From Phenylobacterium sp. (lineage in GTDB: Bacteria; Pseudomonadota; Alphaproteobacteria; Caulobacterales; Caulobacteraceae), in the NCBI GenBank assembly GCA_018001015.1, contig JAGNIV010000011.1, positions 60,147 to 124,146 on the forward strand: DNA of 64,000 nucleotides, read 5' to 3'. Made by a program: the position numbers and the translations under genes. Under the pieces are notes generated by a model, which ran no database searches, was not told where the DNA came from, and saw nothing but the letters and a program-made list of their open reading frames with translations. The stretch's first letter is position 1; each line of letters begins with the position of its first letter. This document shows positions 51,997 through 60,724 of the stretch, piece after piece.

Positions 51997-52914
51997 TCAA
52001 AGCGGCCGGGCGCGCACGGCGACGTAGCCGGCGCGGGGGAAATGGATGTGCAGGGCGCCCAGATCGGCGGAATCCCGGCGGATCACCAGCCGGTCGGCCG
52101 TGGCGGCCACCAGGGTCCCGGCGATGGGATCGCGGCCATAATCGTCCGCCATCACCGTCACATGGGTTCCGGGGGCGAGGCCGGTCGGATCGGCGGGATC
52201 GTGGGCGGGCGGCAGCCCCGGCTGGGTGTCGCGGGAGATCTCCAGGGCCACGCGGCCGGCCATCTCGGTACGGACACCCTCGCCCATCGCGCCCATGGCC
52301 GCGACCCATTCGGGCAGGCGGGTGAGACCGGCCATCAGGCTCTCGGCGACCTGGGGCGTGGCGCGGCTGAGCCAGATGATGTTCATGAAGGCCGCCACGT
52401 CGGCGAGGCCGGGCTTGGCGCCAGAGAGATAGGGGGCGCTCGCCAGACCCTGGTCGACCCAGGCGGCATGGGCCCGCCACTGCGGCCGCATGACCCCGGC
52501 CGCGGCCTTCATGGCCTTGATGTCGAAGGGGCGGCCCGACAGCTTCTCGCGGTCGTCGAGGAAGGCCTGGGGCACGGCGTCGCCGATCTCGCCGAAAATC
52601 ACCGGCACCGTGGCCTGGAAGAACAAACGGTCGGCCCAGAAGTTCACCGCCCAGTCGAGGCCGGTGACGGCGGGCGGATTGGGGGCGCGGCGCTCGATCT
52701 CGGCCAGGATCACCTGGGTGTCGCAATAGACATCGGCCCCGATCTGCATCACCGGGGCGCGGCGATAGCCGCCGGTCAGCGGGGTCAGGTCCGGCTTGGG
52801 CATGATGTTCGGCGTGATCACCGACGACCAGGCCAGCCCCTTCAGCCCCAGGAAACAGCGCACCTTCTGGGAGAAGGGCGAGGCCTCATAGTGGTGCAGG
52901 ATGATCCCGGTCAT
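51997..52914 (-). CDS. Glutathione S-transferase family protein with C-terminal extension
   Basis: The first 220 or so residues are a GST (HHYEASPFSQKVRCFLGLKGL, with CDTQVILAEIERR). They are followed by about 80 residues that start near PPAHDPADPTGLAPGTHVTV and continue as beta-strand-like, ending IHFPRAGYVAVRARPL. The extra domain is unusual for a GST and I do not recognise it; it could bind a ligand or partner. First of three minus-strand genes (GST-crotonase-GST). Confidence 0.8.
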   Translation of the reverse strand: MTGIILHHYEASPFSQKVRCFLGLKGLAWSSVITPNIMPKPDLTPLTGGYRRAPVMQIGADVYCDTQVILAEIERRAPNPPAVTGLDWAVNFWADRLFFQATVPVIFGEIGDAVPQAFLDDREKLSGRPFDIKAMKAAAGVMRPQWRAHAAWVDQGLASAPYLSGAKPGLADVAAFMNIIWLSRATPQVAESLMAGLTRLPEWVAAMGAMGEGVRTEMAGRVALEISRDTQPGLPPAHDPADPTGLAPGTHVTVMADDYGRDPIAGTLVAATADRLVIRRDSADLGALHIHFPRAGYVAVRARPL

Positions 52915-53023
52915 GACGTCTCCCTGGCAGGTTCTGTGGCCCGCGCGAGGCTTACGCTGTCACGGATTTGACCGCCGCGAAACTCTGACGCCGCGTCAGG
53001 ACGGCGTCGGCGATGACACCTCC

Positions 53024-53187
53024 AGCTTCCCTTATGCAGGTGCGGGAAGTGTCACAGGGCTTGGCGCAGCTAAGACGCGTGACGATGGGGGTGAGGGTCT
53101 AGAAGGCAGGGGGCGGCAGGCTCGCACCCCCGTCGACCCTCCAGCCAAGAGGCTGTCGGGCCACTTTCCCCATGAATGGGGGAAGCT
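53024..53187. repeat. Palindromic element, family D, copy 2
   Basis: The ends are degenerate hairpins (CTTCCCTTATGCAGGTGCGG at 53025 and CCCCATGAATGGGGGAAG near 53186), while the interior GCGTGACGATGGGGGTGAGG and CCTCCAGCCAAGAGGCTGTC match copy 1 at 45226 closely. It lies between the extended GST and the hydroxybutyrate dehydrogenase-type gene. Confidence 0.8.
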
Positions 53188-53191
53188 GCCA

Positions 53192-53977
53192 TCAGGCCGC
53201 GGTCCAGCCGCCGTCCACCGAGAGGTTGGCGCCGGTCATCTGCTTGGCGGCGGGCGAGCAGAGGAAGACGGCGATCGCGGCGACTTCCTCCGGGGTGACG
53301 AACTGCTTGGTGGGCTGGGCGGCCAGCAGCACGTCGTTGATCACCTGCTCCCGGCTCAGGCCGCGCGAGGCCATGGTGGCGGGGATCTGGTTTTCCACCA
53401 GCGGGGTCCAGACATAGCCTGGGCTGATGCAGTTGACGGTGACGCCGTGGGTGGCGACCTCCAGGGCGACGGTCTTGGTGAGGCCCACGACCCCGTGCTT
53501 GGCGGCCACATAGGCGGCCTTGAAGGGCGAGGCCACCAGGGAGTGGGCCGAGGCCGTGGAGATGATCCGGCCCCAGCCGCGCGCCTTCATGCCGGGCACG
53601 ACGGCGCGGATGGCGTGGAAGGCGGCGGTCAGGTTGATGGCGATGATCTTGTCCCACGTCTCCACCGGGAAGTCCTCGATGGGGGAGACGAACTGGATGC
53701 CGGCGTTGTTGACCAGGACATCGACGGCGCCGAATTCCTTCTCCGCCGTGGCGATCATGGCGGCGATCTCGTCGCCCCGGGTCATGTCGGCCGGGGAATG
53801 GAGGCAGCGGACGCCGAACTCGGCCTCGATGGCGGCCCGCGCCGCCTCGATATCCTCAGGCTTGCCGAAGCCGTTGATCATGATGTCAGCGCCTTGCGCG
53901 GCGAAGGCGCGCGCGATGGCCAGGCCGATGCCGCTGGTGGAGCCGGTGACGACGGCGGACTTGGACTTCAGGATCAT
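53192..53977 (-). CDS. 3-hydroxybutyrate dehydrogenase-type short-chain dehydrogenase
   Basis: The ATG at 53977 (MILKSKSAVV) has GGAGG upstream; 261 residues. The Rossmann motif is TGSTSGIGLAIA, NNAG is at about residue 90, and the catalytic Ser143, Tyr156 and Lys160 (YVAAK) are present. PGYVWTPLVENQI and the total pattern match bacterial D-3-hydroxybutyrate dehydrogenases, which oxidise hydroxybutyrate from PHB breakdown to acetoacetate. Substrate is inferred. Confidence 0.88.
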   Translation of the reverse strand: MILKSKSAVVTGSTSGIGLAIARAFAAQGADIMINGFGKPEDIEAARAAIEAEFGVRCLHSPADMTRGDEIAAMIATAEKEFGAVDVLVNNAGIQFVSPIEDFPVETWDKIIAINLTAAFHAIRAVVPGMKARGWGRIISTASAHSLVASPFKAAYVAAKHGVVGLTKTVALEVATHGVTVNCISPGYVWTPLVENQIPATMASRGLSREQVINDVLLAAQPTKQFVTPEEVAAIAVFLCSPAAKQMTGANLSVDGGWTAA

Positions 53978-54115
53978 GGCGCGGCCTCCGGGCGAACCGA
54001 ACTTGGTTGGCCCCAAGGCTCATATTGCGGCGCACAATGACCGCAAGACAAGACGGGATCGGCGCCTAGAGCGCGCCAGGGTTAAGTGGAGGCCGGCTAA
54101 CCCGTCCGGCGCGCT

Positions 54116-55552
54116 CTACCCCTTTGAATTGGAGCCCTTGTCGTCCACGACCGGAATGGCGGGTTCGCCCGACAGGCTCTCCAGGATCGGGGCCTCGGCG
54201 AACTGGGCGTCGCGATGGTCGAGGTCCCGGCGGATCTGGGCATGCTTTTCGGCATCCAGGCGCCAGCCGACGACGCAGGCGCCCCCCAGCATGACGAAGA
54301 CGATAGGGCCGGCGATATAGGCCCATTCCAGGCTGCGGATGGCGGCCGGCGTGTTCACCGCCCCCTCCGCGGCGTTGTAGCCGAGCTTGCCCAGCAGCGG
54401 GAAGGTGACGCCGATGGAGAAGGCCGAGGCGATCTTGGCGGCCAGGCTGTTGAGGGCGTAGATCAGGCTGATGCGCTCCTGGCCCTGTTCCAGGCGAACC
54501 TCGTCGCCGACATCGGCCAGCATGGCGCGGATCATCAGGTCAAAGCCGGCGGCCATGAAGCCGCACCAGAACATCACCGGCAGGGCGGCCAGGACGCTGC
54601 CCTTGGGGATCACCAGCACCAGGCACAGCCCCAGCGAATAGGCCGTGGTGGTGACCATCAAGGTGCGGTGCTTGGAGAGTTTCTGGGCCAGGCGCGCGGT
54701 CAGGGGCGCGCCGAGGATGCCGGCCACCACATAGACCAGCAGCAGGATCGAGGCCTGGGTGCCGGTGTAGCCGCGGCTGTCGGTGAAGAAGAAGACGTAG
54801 AGGGCGCTCATCCAGCCGGGGCCCAGGGTCAGGGCCATCTGGGCCAGGAACAGGCGCAGCAGGTCGGGCTTCACCAGCAGCGAGATGTAGTCGCGCAGCC
54901 GGAAGTGCGGCATGCCGGTCTCGGGCGCGATGCGCTCGGGCGTGCGGAACACCATCCAGACCATGGAGAGCGGGATCAGCCAGAAGATGAACCAGCCCAT
55001 GTCCGGCACGGTCTGGGCCGTGGTGCGGTTCAACGCATTGGCGCCGATGGGGATCAGCAGCACCACCACCGCCCCGATGACCCCCAGGGCCGCCACCACG
55101 CCGAACAGGCGGGAACGCTCGTCATAGGTGGTGGAGAGATTGGCGCCCCAAGCCGAATGGCCCAGGCCCAGGATCGAGGTGCCGAGATAGAAGACCAGCA
55201 GCCAGCCGATCAGATACAGCGATCCGATCCCGTGGGGCGCCTGAAACAGCGCGTAGGTGGCCAGCATCAGCACCGGGGCGCCGATGATCATCCAGAACCG
55301 ATAGCGGCCGATCCGGGTGCGGGTGCGGTCCATGATCAGGCCCAGCACCGGGTCGACGCCGATATCCAGCAGCCGGACGATGGCCCAGGCGCCGCCCACC
55401 ACCGCGAGGCTGACCCCCAGGTGGCTGGCGAAATAGGGCGGCAGGTAGACGGCGACCGCCACGGCCAGCGCGCCGAGCGGCAGGTTGGAAAGCGAAAAGC
55501 CGAGGATGGTGGGCAGGCCGAGCCTGCTGGAGCCTGACGCGCCCTGGTTCAC
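54116..55552 (-). CDS. GPH-type sugar:cation symporter (MFS transporter)
   Basis: The 478-residue membrane protein has about twelve hydrophobic segments and the GPH/MelB signature regions: DIGVDPVLGLIMDRTRTRIGR after the second helix and HSAWGANLSTTYDERSRLF. The start is a GTG at 55552 (MNQGASGSSR). Members import glycosides, pentosides or hexuronides with Na+ or H+; the substrate cannot be read from the sequence. Alone on its strand between the SDR and the globin. Confidence 0.85.
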   Translation of the reverse strand: MNQGASGSSRLGLPTILGFSLSNLPLGALAVAVAVYLPPYFASHLGVSLAVVGGAWAIVRLLDIGVDPVLGLIMDRTRTRIGRYRFWMIIGAPVLMLATYALFQAPHGIGSLYLIGWLLVFYLGTSILGLGHSAWGANLSTTYDERSRLFGVVAALGVIGAVVVLLIPIGANALNRTTAQTVPDMGWFIFWLIPLSMVWMVFRTPERIAPETGMPHFRLRDYISLLVKPDLLRLFLAQMALTLGPGWMSALYVFFFTDSRGYTGTQASILLLVYVVAGILGAPLTARLAQKLSKHRTLMVTTTAYSLGLCLVLVIPKGSVLAALPVMFWCGFMAAGFDLMIRAMLADVGDEVRLEQGQERISLIYALNSLAAKIASAFSIGVTFPLLGKLGYNAAEGAVNTPAAIRSLEWAYIAGPIVFVMLGGACVVGWRLDAEKHAQIRRDLDHRDAQFAEAPILESLSGEPAIPVVDDKGSNSKG

Positions 55553-55668
55553 TTAAGCCTGCTCCCGACCCGCGCCGTCCAACTGTGGCGCTTCGCGCGC
55601 GCACAGGACGCGCTTTCCCAAGGGGAGGGCAAGGGGACGCGCGATGAATGACAACAAATACATCGGCG

Positions 55669-56094
55669 CTAGACGACGACGCCCACCGTCTCAGCCTGGT
55701 TGGGGTGGGTGACATAGTAGTCGAGGTCGGCCAGCAGCTTGGTCCAGGCTCGGTCCATGGCCGGCGTCCAGTCCGCGCCGACCACCTCCTTCAGGGTGGC
55801 GGCCACCGTGCTGAAGAAGATCGCGAAGATGTCCGGCGGCACGTCATAGCCGGCGTGGTTGACCACCTCGGTCTGGATCAGGGTCGAGGCGTACAGCCGC
55901 TCGCCGACGAAATCGAGGATGGCGGAGAACACCTTGGCCAGCATCTCGCCGCGGATCGCCCCGTTCTTGTCGCTCGCGAACAGGGCCTCCATCGACGGAT
56001 GCTCGGCGAACAGGCGGGCATAGACCAGCGGGGTCAGGTCCTCGCATCGCTCGGCGGCCAGTTCCAGGCTCTGCTCGATCAGGTTCGCGTTCAT
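55669..56094 (-). CDS. Globin-family protein
   Basis: I start at the ATG at 56094 (MNANLIEQSLEL) because GGAGG lies five bases upstream; an ATG 19 codons further up has none. The 141-residue product has a globin fold with the probable proximal haem ligand His80 in EVVNHAGYDVP, and phenylalanine-rich helices including IFFSTVAATLKEVVG. It could bind O2 or NO. Divergent from the OYE-family gene. It is a single-domain globin; no reductase domain follows. Confidence 0.83.
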   Translation of the reverse strand: MNANLIEQSLELAAERCEDLTPLVYARLFAEHPSMEALFASDKNGAIRGEMLAKVFSAILDFVGERLYASTLIQTEVVNHAGYDVPPDIFAIFFSTVAATLKEVVGADWTPAMDRAWTKLLADLDYYVTHPNQAETVGVVV

Positions 56095-56219
56095 AGGGTC
56101 CTCCCGCGTGAGGTTCGGATCATCGCGCGGGTTCAGCTTATCGGCAATCACTTAGCGCAGCGGGGACTTGCGCCGAGCGCGTCTCCCGCTTCAACTGCGC
56201 CCACCTCGCACCAGACCGG

Positions 56220-57326
56220 ATGACCGCCTTGCCCGCTGACCTGCTCTCGCCCCTGACCTTCGCCCATGGCCCGGCCATGAAGAACCGCCTGATGCTGGCG
56301 CCGCTCACCAACCTGCAGAGCCACGTGGACGGGACCATGTCGCAGGACGAGTTTCACTGGCTGACCCTGCGGGCCCAGGGCGGGTTTGGCCTGACCATGA
56401 CCTGCGCCGCCCACGTGCAGGCGGTCGGCCAGGGCTTCCCCGGCCAGATGGGTATCTGGTCGGACAACCATGTCGAGGGCCTGACCCGGCTGGCGGGCGC
56501 CATCAAGGCGGCGGGCAGCGTCGCGGTGGTGCAGCTGCACCATGCGGGCTACCGGTCTGCGAAGGACCTGATCGGGACCCAGCCGGTGGGGCCGTCCGAC
56601 GATGAGGCCTCCGGCTCGCGGGGGCTGTCCACCGCCGAGGTCGAGCAGGTGGTGGAGGACTTCATCGTCGCCGCCGTGCGCGCCAAGACGGCGGGCTTTG
56701 ACGGGGTCGAGGTCCACGGCGCCCACTCCTACATCCTGTGCCAGTTCCTCAGCGCGGGCCTGAACCGGCGCACCGACCGATACGGCGGCTCGGCGGAGAA
56801 CCGGGGCCGGATCATCGTGGAGATTCTGCGTGGGGTGCGCGATCGCTGCGGCCCGGACTTCCTGCTGGGGCTGCGGCTGTCGCCGGAGCGGTTCGACCTG
56901 GACCTTCGCGAGATCGCCGACTTCGCCCAGGCGGTGATGAGCGCCAAGCTGATCGACTTCCTCGACATGTCCCTGTGGGACGCCTTCAAGGAACCGGCGG
57001 ACGAGGCCTACAAGGGCGCCACCCTGATGAGCTATTTCACCGAGCTGGACCGGGGCGCGGTGCGCCTGGGCGTCGCCGGCAAGATCATGAGCGCCGCCGA
57101 CGCGCGCGCCATGCTGGAGGCCGGCGCCGACTTCGTCCTGCTGGGCCGCGCCGCCATCCTGCACCACGACTGGCCCCACCAGGTGGAGGCCGATCCTGAT
57201 TTCGCCCCCATCAGCCTGCCGGTGACCCGAGAGCACCTGCGCCAGGAGGGCCTGGGCCCGGCCTTCGTCGACTACATGGCGACCTGGAAGGGGTTCGTGA
57301 CCGAGCCCGAGGCGGTGGAGGCGTAA
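56220..57326 (+). CDS. Old Yellow Enzyme-family NADH:flavin oxidoreductase
   Basis: The 368-residue FMN-binding TIM barrel shows the OYE blocks KNRLMLAPLTN at the N-terminus, FDGVEVHGAHSYILCQFLS, and NRRTDRYGGSAENRGRI. It reduces activated alkenes using NAD(P)H; physiological substrate unknown. GAGFVLLGRAA-like ADFVLLGRAAI is the phosphate-binding end. Neighbours are the globin gene (divergent) and the convergent amidohydrolase. Confidence 0.9.
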   Translation: MTALPADLLSPLTFAHGPAMKNRLMLAPLTNLQSHVDGTMSQDEFHWLTLRAQGGFGLTMTCAAHVQAVGQGFPGQMGIWSDNHVEGLTRLAGAIKAAGSVAVVQLHHAGYRSAKDLIGTQPVGPSDDEASGSRGLSTAEVEQVVEDFIVAAVRAKTAGFDGVEVHGAHSYILCQFLSAGLNRRTDRYGGSAENRGRIIVEILRGVRDRCGPDFLLGLRLSPERFDLDLREIADFAQAVMSAKLIDFLDMSLWDAFKEPADEAYKGATLMSYFTELDRGAVRLGVAGKIMSAADARAMLEAGADFVLLGRAAILHHDWPHQVEADPDFAPISLPVTREHLRQEGLGPAFVDYMATWKGFVTEPEAVEA

Positions 57327-57336
57327 CTCCGCGCGT

Positions 57337-58650
57337 CTAGGGCGCCACGGCCTTGCCGTCCGCCTTGTAAACGGTCCCGCCCTTCATCACGAAGCCGACC
57401 TTCTCCAGGGTGGTGACGTCGGCCAGGGGGTCGCCGGCGACGGCGATGATGTCGGCGTAGCGGCCGGCCTGGATGGAGCCGATGTTCCTGGCGTCGCCGA
57501 TCAGCTCGGCGGCGCCGGCCGTGGCGGCGGTGATGGCGTCGGCGGGGCTCATGCCGGCCTTGACCATCAGGGCGAACTCCTGGGCGTTCTCGCCGTGGGC
57601 GGACATGCCGAAGGTGTCGGTGCCGAACGCGATCTTCACCCCGGCGGCATAGGCGTCGTGCAGGTTCCTGACCATCACCGGCACCACCATCAGGGCCTTT
57701 TCGGCGGTGGAGGGGTTGAGCTGTTCGGGATGGCTCCTGGCGCGCTCATAGACCTTGGCGCCCACCAGCATCGTGGGGACGAACCAGGTCCCGTGCGCCT
57801 TCATGATCCGGTAGCTCTCGGCGTCGGCGAAGGAGCCGTGCTCGATGGAGTCGACCCCCAGCGCCGCGGCCTTGTCGATGGCCAGCTTGCCGTGCGCGTG
57901 GGCGGCGACCTTCATGCCGAGCGCGTGGGCGGTGTCGATCACCGCCTTGATCTCGTCGTCGGCCATCAGCTGGTGATTGGGGTCGTCGCCGATCGACATG
58001 ACCCCGCCCGAGGGCATGATCTTGATCAGGTCGGCGCCCTGGCGGTGCAGGGTGCGGACGGCCCGGCGCGCGGACTCCGGACTGTCCACCAGGTTGTCCT
58101 TCCAGTGGGGGTGATCCAGGTCGGGATCCAGACCGTTGGCGGCGTCGCCGTGACCGCCCGTGGGACCGATGGCGCCGCCGGAGCTCCAGATCCGCGGGCC
58201 GGGGATGGCGCCGGAACTGACCGCCTTCTTGAGCGCCACCACGACCCCGGTCTCGCCGCCGACATCGCGGACCGAGGTGAAGCCGGCCAGCAGGGTGGCC
58301 CGCGCATATCCCACCGACTCGATGGTCACGTCATAGGGGGTGATGGTCACCGCATTGCGGATCGGGTCGCCCTTGTGAAAGCCGGCGGTGATGTGGTCGT
58401 GGGTGTCGATGAGGCCGGGCAGGACCGTCCCGGACTTCAGGTCGATGACCTCGGCGCCGGGAGGCGTGACGTAGCCGGGCTGCACCCCGGTGATGCGGTC
58501 ATCCTTGATCAGGATGGACACCTCGGTGCGCGGGGCCTTGGAGACCCCGTCGATCAGCCGCCCGGCATGGATGACGACGTCCTTGGCCAGGGCCGGTGAA
58601 CCGACCACCAGGGCCGCAACCGCCACACTCGCCAGCCAATCGATACGCAT
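57337..58650 (-). CDS. Secreted amidohydrolase-family metalloenzyme
   Basis: The 437-residue protein has a signal peptide (residues 1-22, LASVAVAALVVGSPALA) and an amidohydrolase TIM barrel. The metal-binding HXH is in LIDTHDHITAG, the bridging or second-site histidines in KVAAHAHGKLA and IEHGSFAD, and the final aspartate in AFGTDTFG. Members of this group in Caulobacter include Xaa-Pro and Xaa-Arg dipeptidases, so a peptidase or cyclic-amide hydrolase is plausible. Exported activity is inferred from the leader. Confidence 0.88.
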   Translation of the reverse strand: MRIDWLASVAVAALVVGSPALAKDVVIHAGRLIDGVSKAPRTEVSILIKDDRITGVQPGYVTPPGAEVIDLKSGTVLPGLIDTHDHITAGFHKGDPIRNAVTITPYDVTIESVGYARATLLAGFTSVRDVGGETGVVVALKKAVSSGAIPGPRIWSSGGAIGPTGGHGDAANGLDPDLDHPHWKDNLVDSPESARRAVRTLHRQGADLIKIMPSGGVMSIGDDPNHQLMADDEIKAVIDTAHALGMKVAAHAHGKLAIDKAAALGVDSIEHGSFADAESYRIMKAHGTWFVPTMLVGAKVYERARSHPEQLNPSTAEKALMVVPVMVRNLHDAYAAGVKIAFGTDTFGMSAHGENAQEFALMVKAGMSPADAITAATAGAAELIGDARNIGSIQAGRYADIIAVAGDPLADVTTLEKVGFVMKGGTVYKADGKAVAP

Positions 58651-58703
58651 GAGAACCCCCGCAAAAGCTTTGCGGTGACGCTAACCAGCACGCCGCGCCG
58701 ACG

Positions 58704-59285
58704 CTAGTCCGCGCGCGCGCGCCAGCGGCCCCAGCCCCACTTGCCCAGATGGAAGACCGCCACCACCCCCACCAGCACCACGGCGGCCACGGTCAGGCGG
58801 TGCTCCATGCCCTTGAAGCGGCCGAAGGTGGCCTCGATGGTCTCGCCGAACCAGTAGCCGACGGCGGTGAACACAATGGCCCAGAGCGCGGCCGAGGCGA
58901 CGTTCAGCAGGGTGAAGGCCAGGGTCGAGACCTTCGACACCCCGATGGCGATGGGGCTGACCATCCGCAGGCCGAACAGGTAGCGGAAGGCGAAGATGTA
59001 GCTGATCGGGAACCGCTCGATGAACTGCAGGGCCTTGGCGAAGGCCGGGGTCTGGGCGGCGCGGATCACGTACCGGGCGGTGCGGAACCGGCGGCCGGCC
59101 AGGAACAGGCCGTGGTCGATCAGCGCCGAGCCCATCGCGGCGGCGGCAAGGGTGAGCCACAGGGGTATCAGGCCCTGGTGGGCCAGGAAGCCGCCGGCGA
59201 TCACCGCGGCCTGGCCCTCGAAGGCCGCGCCGAGGAAGACGGCGATGGGGCCGTAGGTGACGAGGGCGTTGTGCAGGTCGCCCAT
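58704..59285 (-). CDS. DedA-family membrane protein
   Basis: The ATG at 59285 (MGDLHNALVTYGPIAVF) gives 193 residues with four or five hydrophobic segments. The DedA motif is seen in FLGAAFEGQAAVIAGGFLAHQG and FRYLFGLRMVSPIAIGVSKV. Recent work on DedA proteins shows undecaprenyl-phosphate or phospholipid flipping in some members. It follows tesB by 17 bases on the minus strand. Confidence 0.88.
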   Translation of the reverse strand: MGDLHNALVTYGPIAVFLGAAFEGQAAVIAGGFLAHQGLIPLWLTLAAAAMGSALIDHGLFLAGRRFRTARYVIRAAQTPAFAKALQFIERFPISYIFAFRYLFGLRMVSPIAIGVSKVSTLAFTLLNVASAALWAIVFTAVGYWFGETIEATFGRFKGMEHRLTVAAVVLVGVVAVFHLGKWGWGRWRARAD

Positions 59286-59302
59286 GGCGGGGTCTCTCGG
59301 AG

Positions 59303-60139
59303 CTAGCGGAAGCGGATCAGGGCTTCCTGGGTGGCGGACGCCACCAACGCGCCATCCGGCCCATAGATCGATCCGCGATTGAATCCGCGGCCGCCCGAGG
59401 CCGACGGGCTGTCCTGCACATAGAGGTGCCATTGGGAGAAGTCGCTGGCCTTGTGGAACCACAGCGAGTGGTCGAGGCTGGCCACCTGCAGGCGCCCGGA
59501 GTCCCAGTTCACCGCGTGGGGCCGCAGGGAGACATCCAGCAGGGTCATGTCGGTGCCGTAGGCGAGCGCGCACTGGTTGAGGATCACGTCGTCGCCCAGC
59601 GACACCCGGGCGCGGAACCAGCACATGTCCAGGGGGGGCAGGGCCAGGGTCTGACCATGCTCCTGCGGGTCGCAAGGGCGGACCTCGACGGGCCAGATGC
59701 GACGGCTGGCGGGATCCAGGCCCGCCTTGGCGCGCAGCTCCTCCTCGTTGAGCAGGCTGTCGGGGGCCGGGGCGGCGGGCATGTCGAACTGGTGCTCGAA
59801 TCCCGCCTCCGGAGTCTGGAAGGAGGCCGCCAGGTTGAAGATCTGCTTGCCGTTCTGCAGGGCCACGACCCGGCGCACGGCGAAGGTGCCGCCGTCGCGC
59901 ACCCGCTCCACCTGGAACAGGATCGGGGTCTTCGGATCGCCCGGCCGCATGAAGTAGCCGTGCATGGAGTGGCAGAGCCGGCCGTCGTCGATGGTGCGGT
60001 AGGCCGCCGCCATGGCCTGGGCCACCACCTGGCCGCCATAGATGCGGCTGCCGGCGCCGGCCGGAGTCTGGGCGCGGAACATGTCCAGCTCGATCGGCTC
60101 GAGCTCCAGGATACTGACCAGTTCGCTGACGGCGGTCAT
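59303..60139 (-). CDS. tesB: Acyl-CoA thioesterase II
   Basis: The ATG at 60139 gives 278 residues with the double-hotdog pattern of TesB: RIYGGQVVAQAMAAAYRT near residue 32, HSMHGYFMRPGDPKTPI near residue 57, and SLDHSLWFHK near residue 221. The catalytic Asp/Thr/Gln residues lie in the last block regions. It hydrolyses medium- and long-chain acyl-CoAs. Its start overlaps the rfbC stop by four bases. Confidence 0.93.
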   Translation of the reverse strand: MTAVSELVSILELEPIELDMFRAQTPAGAGSRIYGGQVVAQAMAAAYRTIDDGRLCHSMHGYFMRPGDPKTPILFQVERVRDGGTFAVRRVVALQNGKQIFNLAASFQTPEAGFEHQFDMPAAPAPDSLLNEEELRAKAGLDPASRRIWPVEVRPCDPQEHGQTLALPPLDMCWFRARVSLGDDVILNQCALAYGTDMTLLDVSLRPHAVNWDSGRLQVASLDHSLWFHKASDFSQWHLYVQDSPSASGGRGFNRGSIYGPDGALVASATQEALIRFR

Positions 60140-60693
60140 CCGAAGCTCACCGGGGCGAGGTCCTTCAGGGGCCGCGCGGCCTTGTCCTTGTCGGAGACCA
60201 CCGATCCTGCGAAGGCCGGCCAGTCGATGGCCAGGTCCGGGTCGTTCCACAACACCGCGCCCTCGTTCTCGGGGGCGTAGAGGCCGTCGACCTTGTAGGC
60301 CAGCTCGGTGTCGGCCTCGAGGGTGCAGTAGCCGTGGGCGAAGCCGCGCGGCACGAATAGCTGCTCGCCGCCGGCGGCCGTCAGGGTGGCGGAGACCCAC
60401 TGGCCGTAGGTGGCCGAGCCCGCGCGGATATCCACCGCCACGTCGAGGATGGCGCCGCGCAGGACGCGCAGCAGCTTGGCCTGGGGGTGGGGGGCGGTCT
60501 GGAAATGCAGGCCGCGCACGGTGCCGGCCTCGCCGCTGAAGGCGTGGTTATCCTGCACGAAGTCGATATCGAGCCCCGCGTCCTGGAAGGCGCGCCGGCT
60601 CCAGGTCTCCATGAACCAGCCCCGCGCATCGCCATGGCGCTTGGGCGTGATAAGCAGGACGTCGGGCAGGGCGAGGGGCGTAATCGTCGTCAT
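60136..60693 (-). CDS. rfbC: dTDP-4-dehydrorhamnose 3,5-epimerase
   Basis: The 185-residue cupin enzyme has FVQDNHAFS, the catalytic histidine in VRGLHFQTAPHPQAKLL and the C-terminal LFVPRGFAHGYCTL. It makes dTDP-4-keto-L-rhamnose for polysaccharides. The other rml genes are not in the window, so the pathway partners are elsewhere. The ATG (60693) faces a possible ATG of the glycosyltransferase on the other strand through a shared CATG. Confidence 0.93.
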   Translation of the reverse strand: MTTITPLALPDVLLITPKRHGDARGWFMETWSRRAFQDAGLDIDFVQDNHAFSGEAGTVRGLHFQTAPHPQAKLLRVLRGAILDVAVDIRAGSATYGQWVSATLTAAGGEQLFVPRGFAHGYCTLEADTELAYKVDGLYAPENEGAVLWNDPDLAIDWPAFAGSVVSDKDKAARPLKDLAPVSFG

Positions 60694-60724
60694 GGCGCCT
60701 CAGTTGGACGGAGTGACGCTTGCG

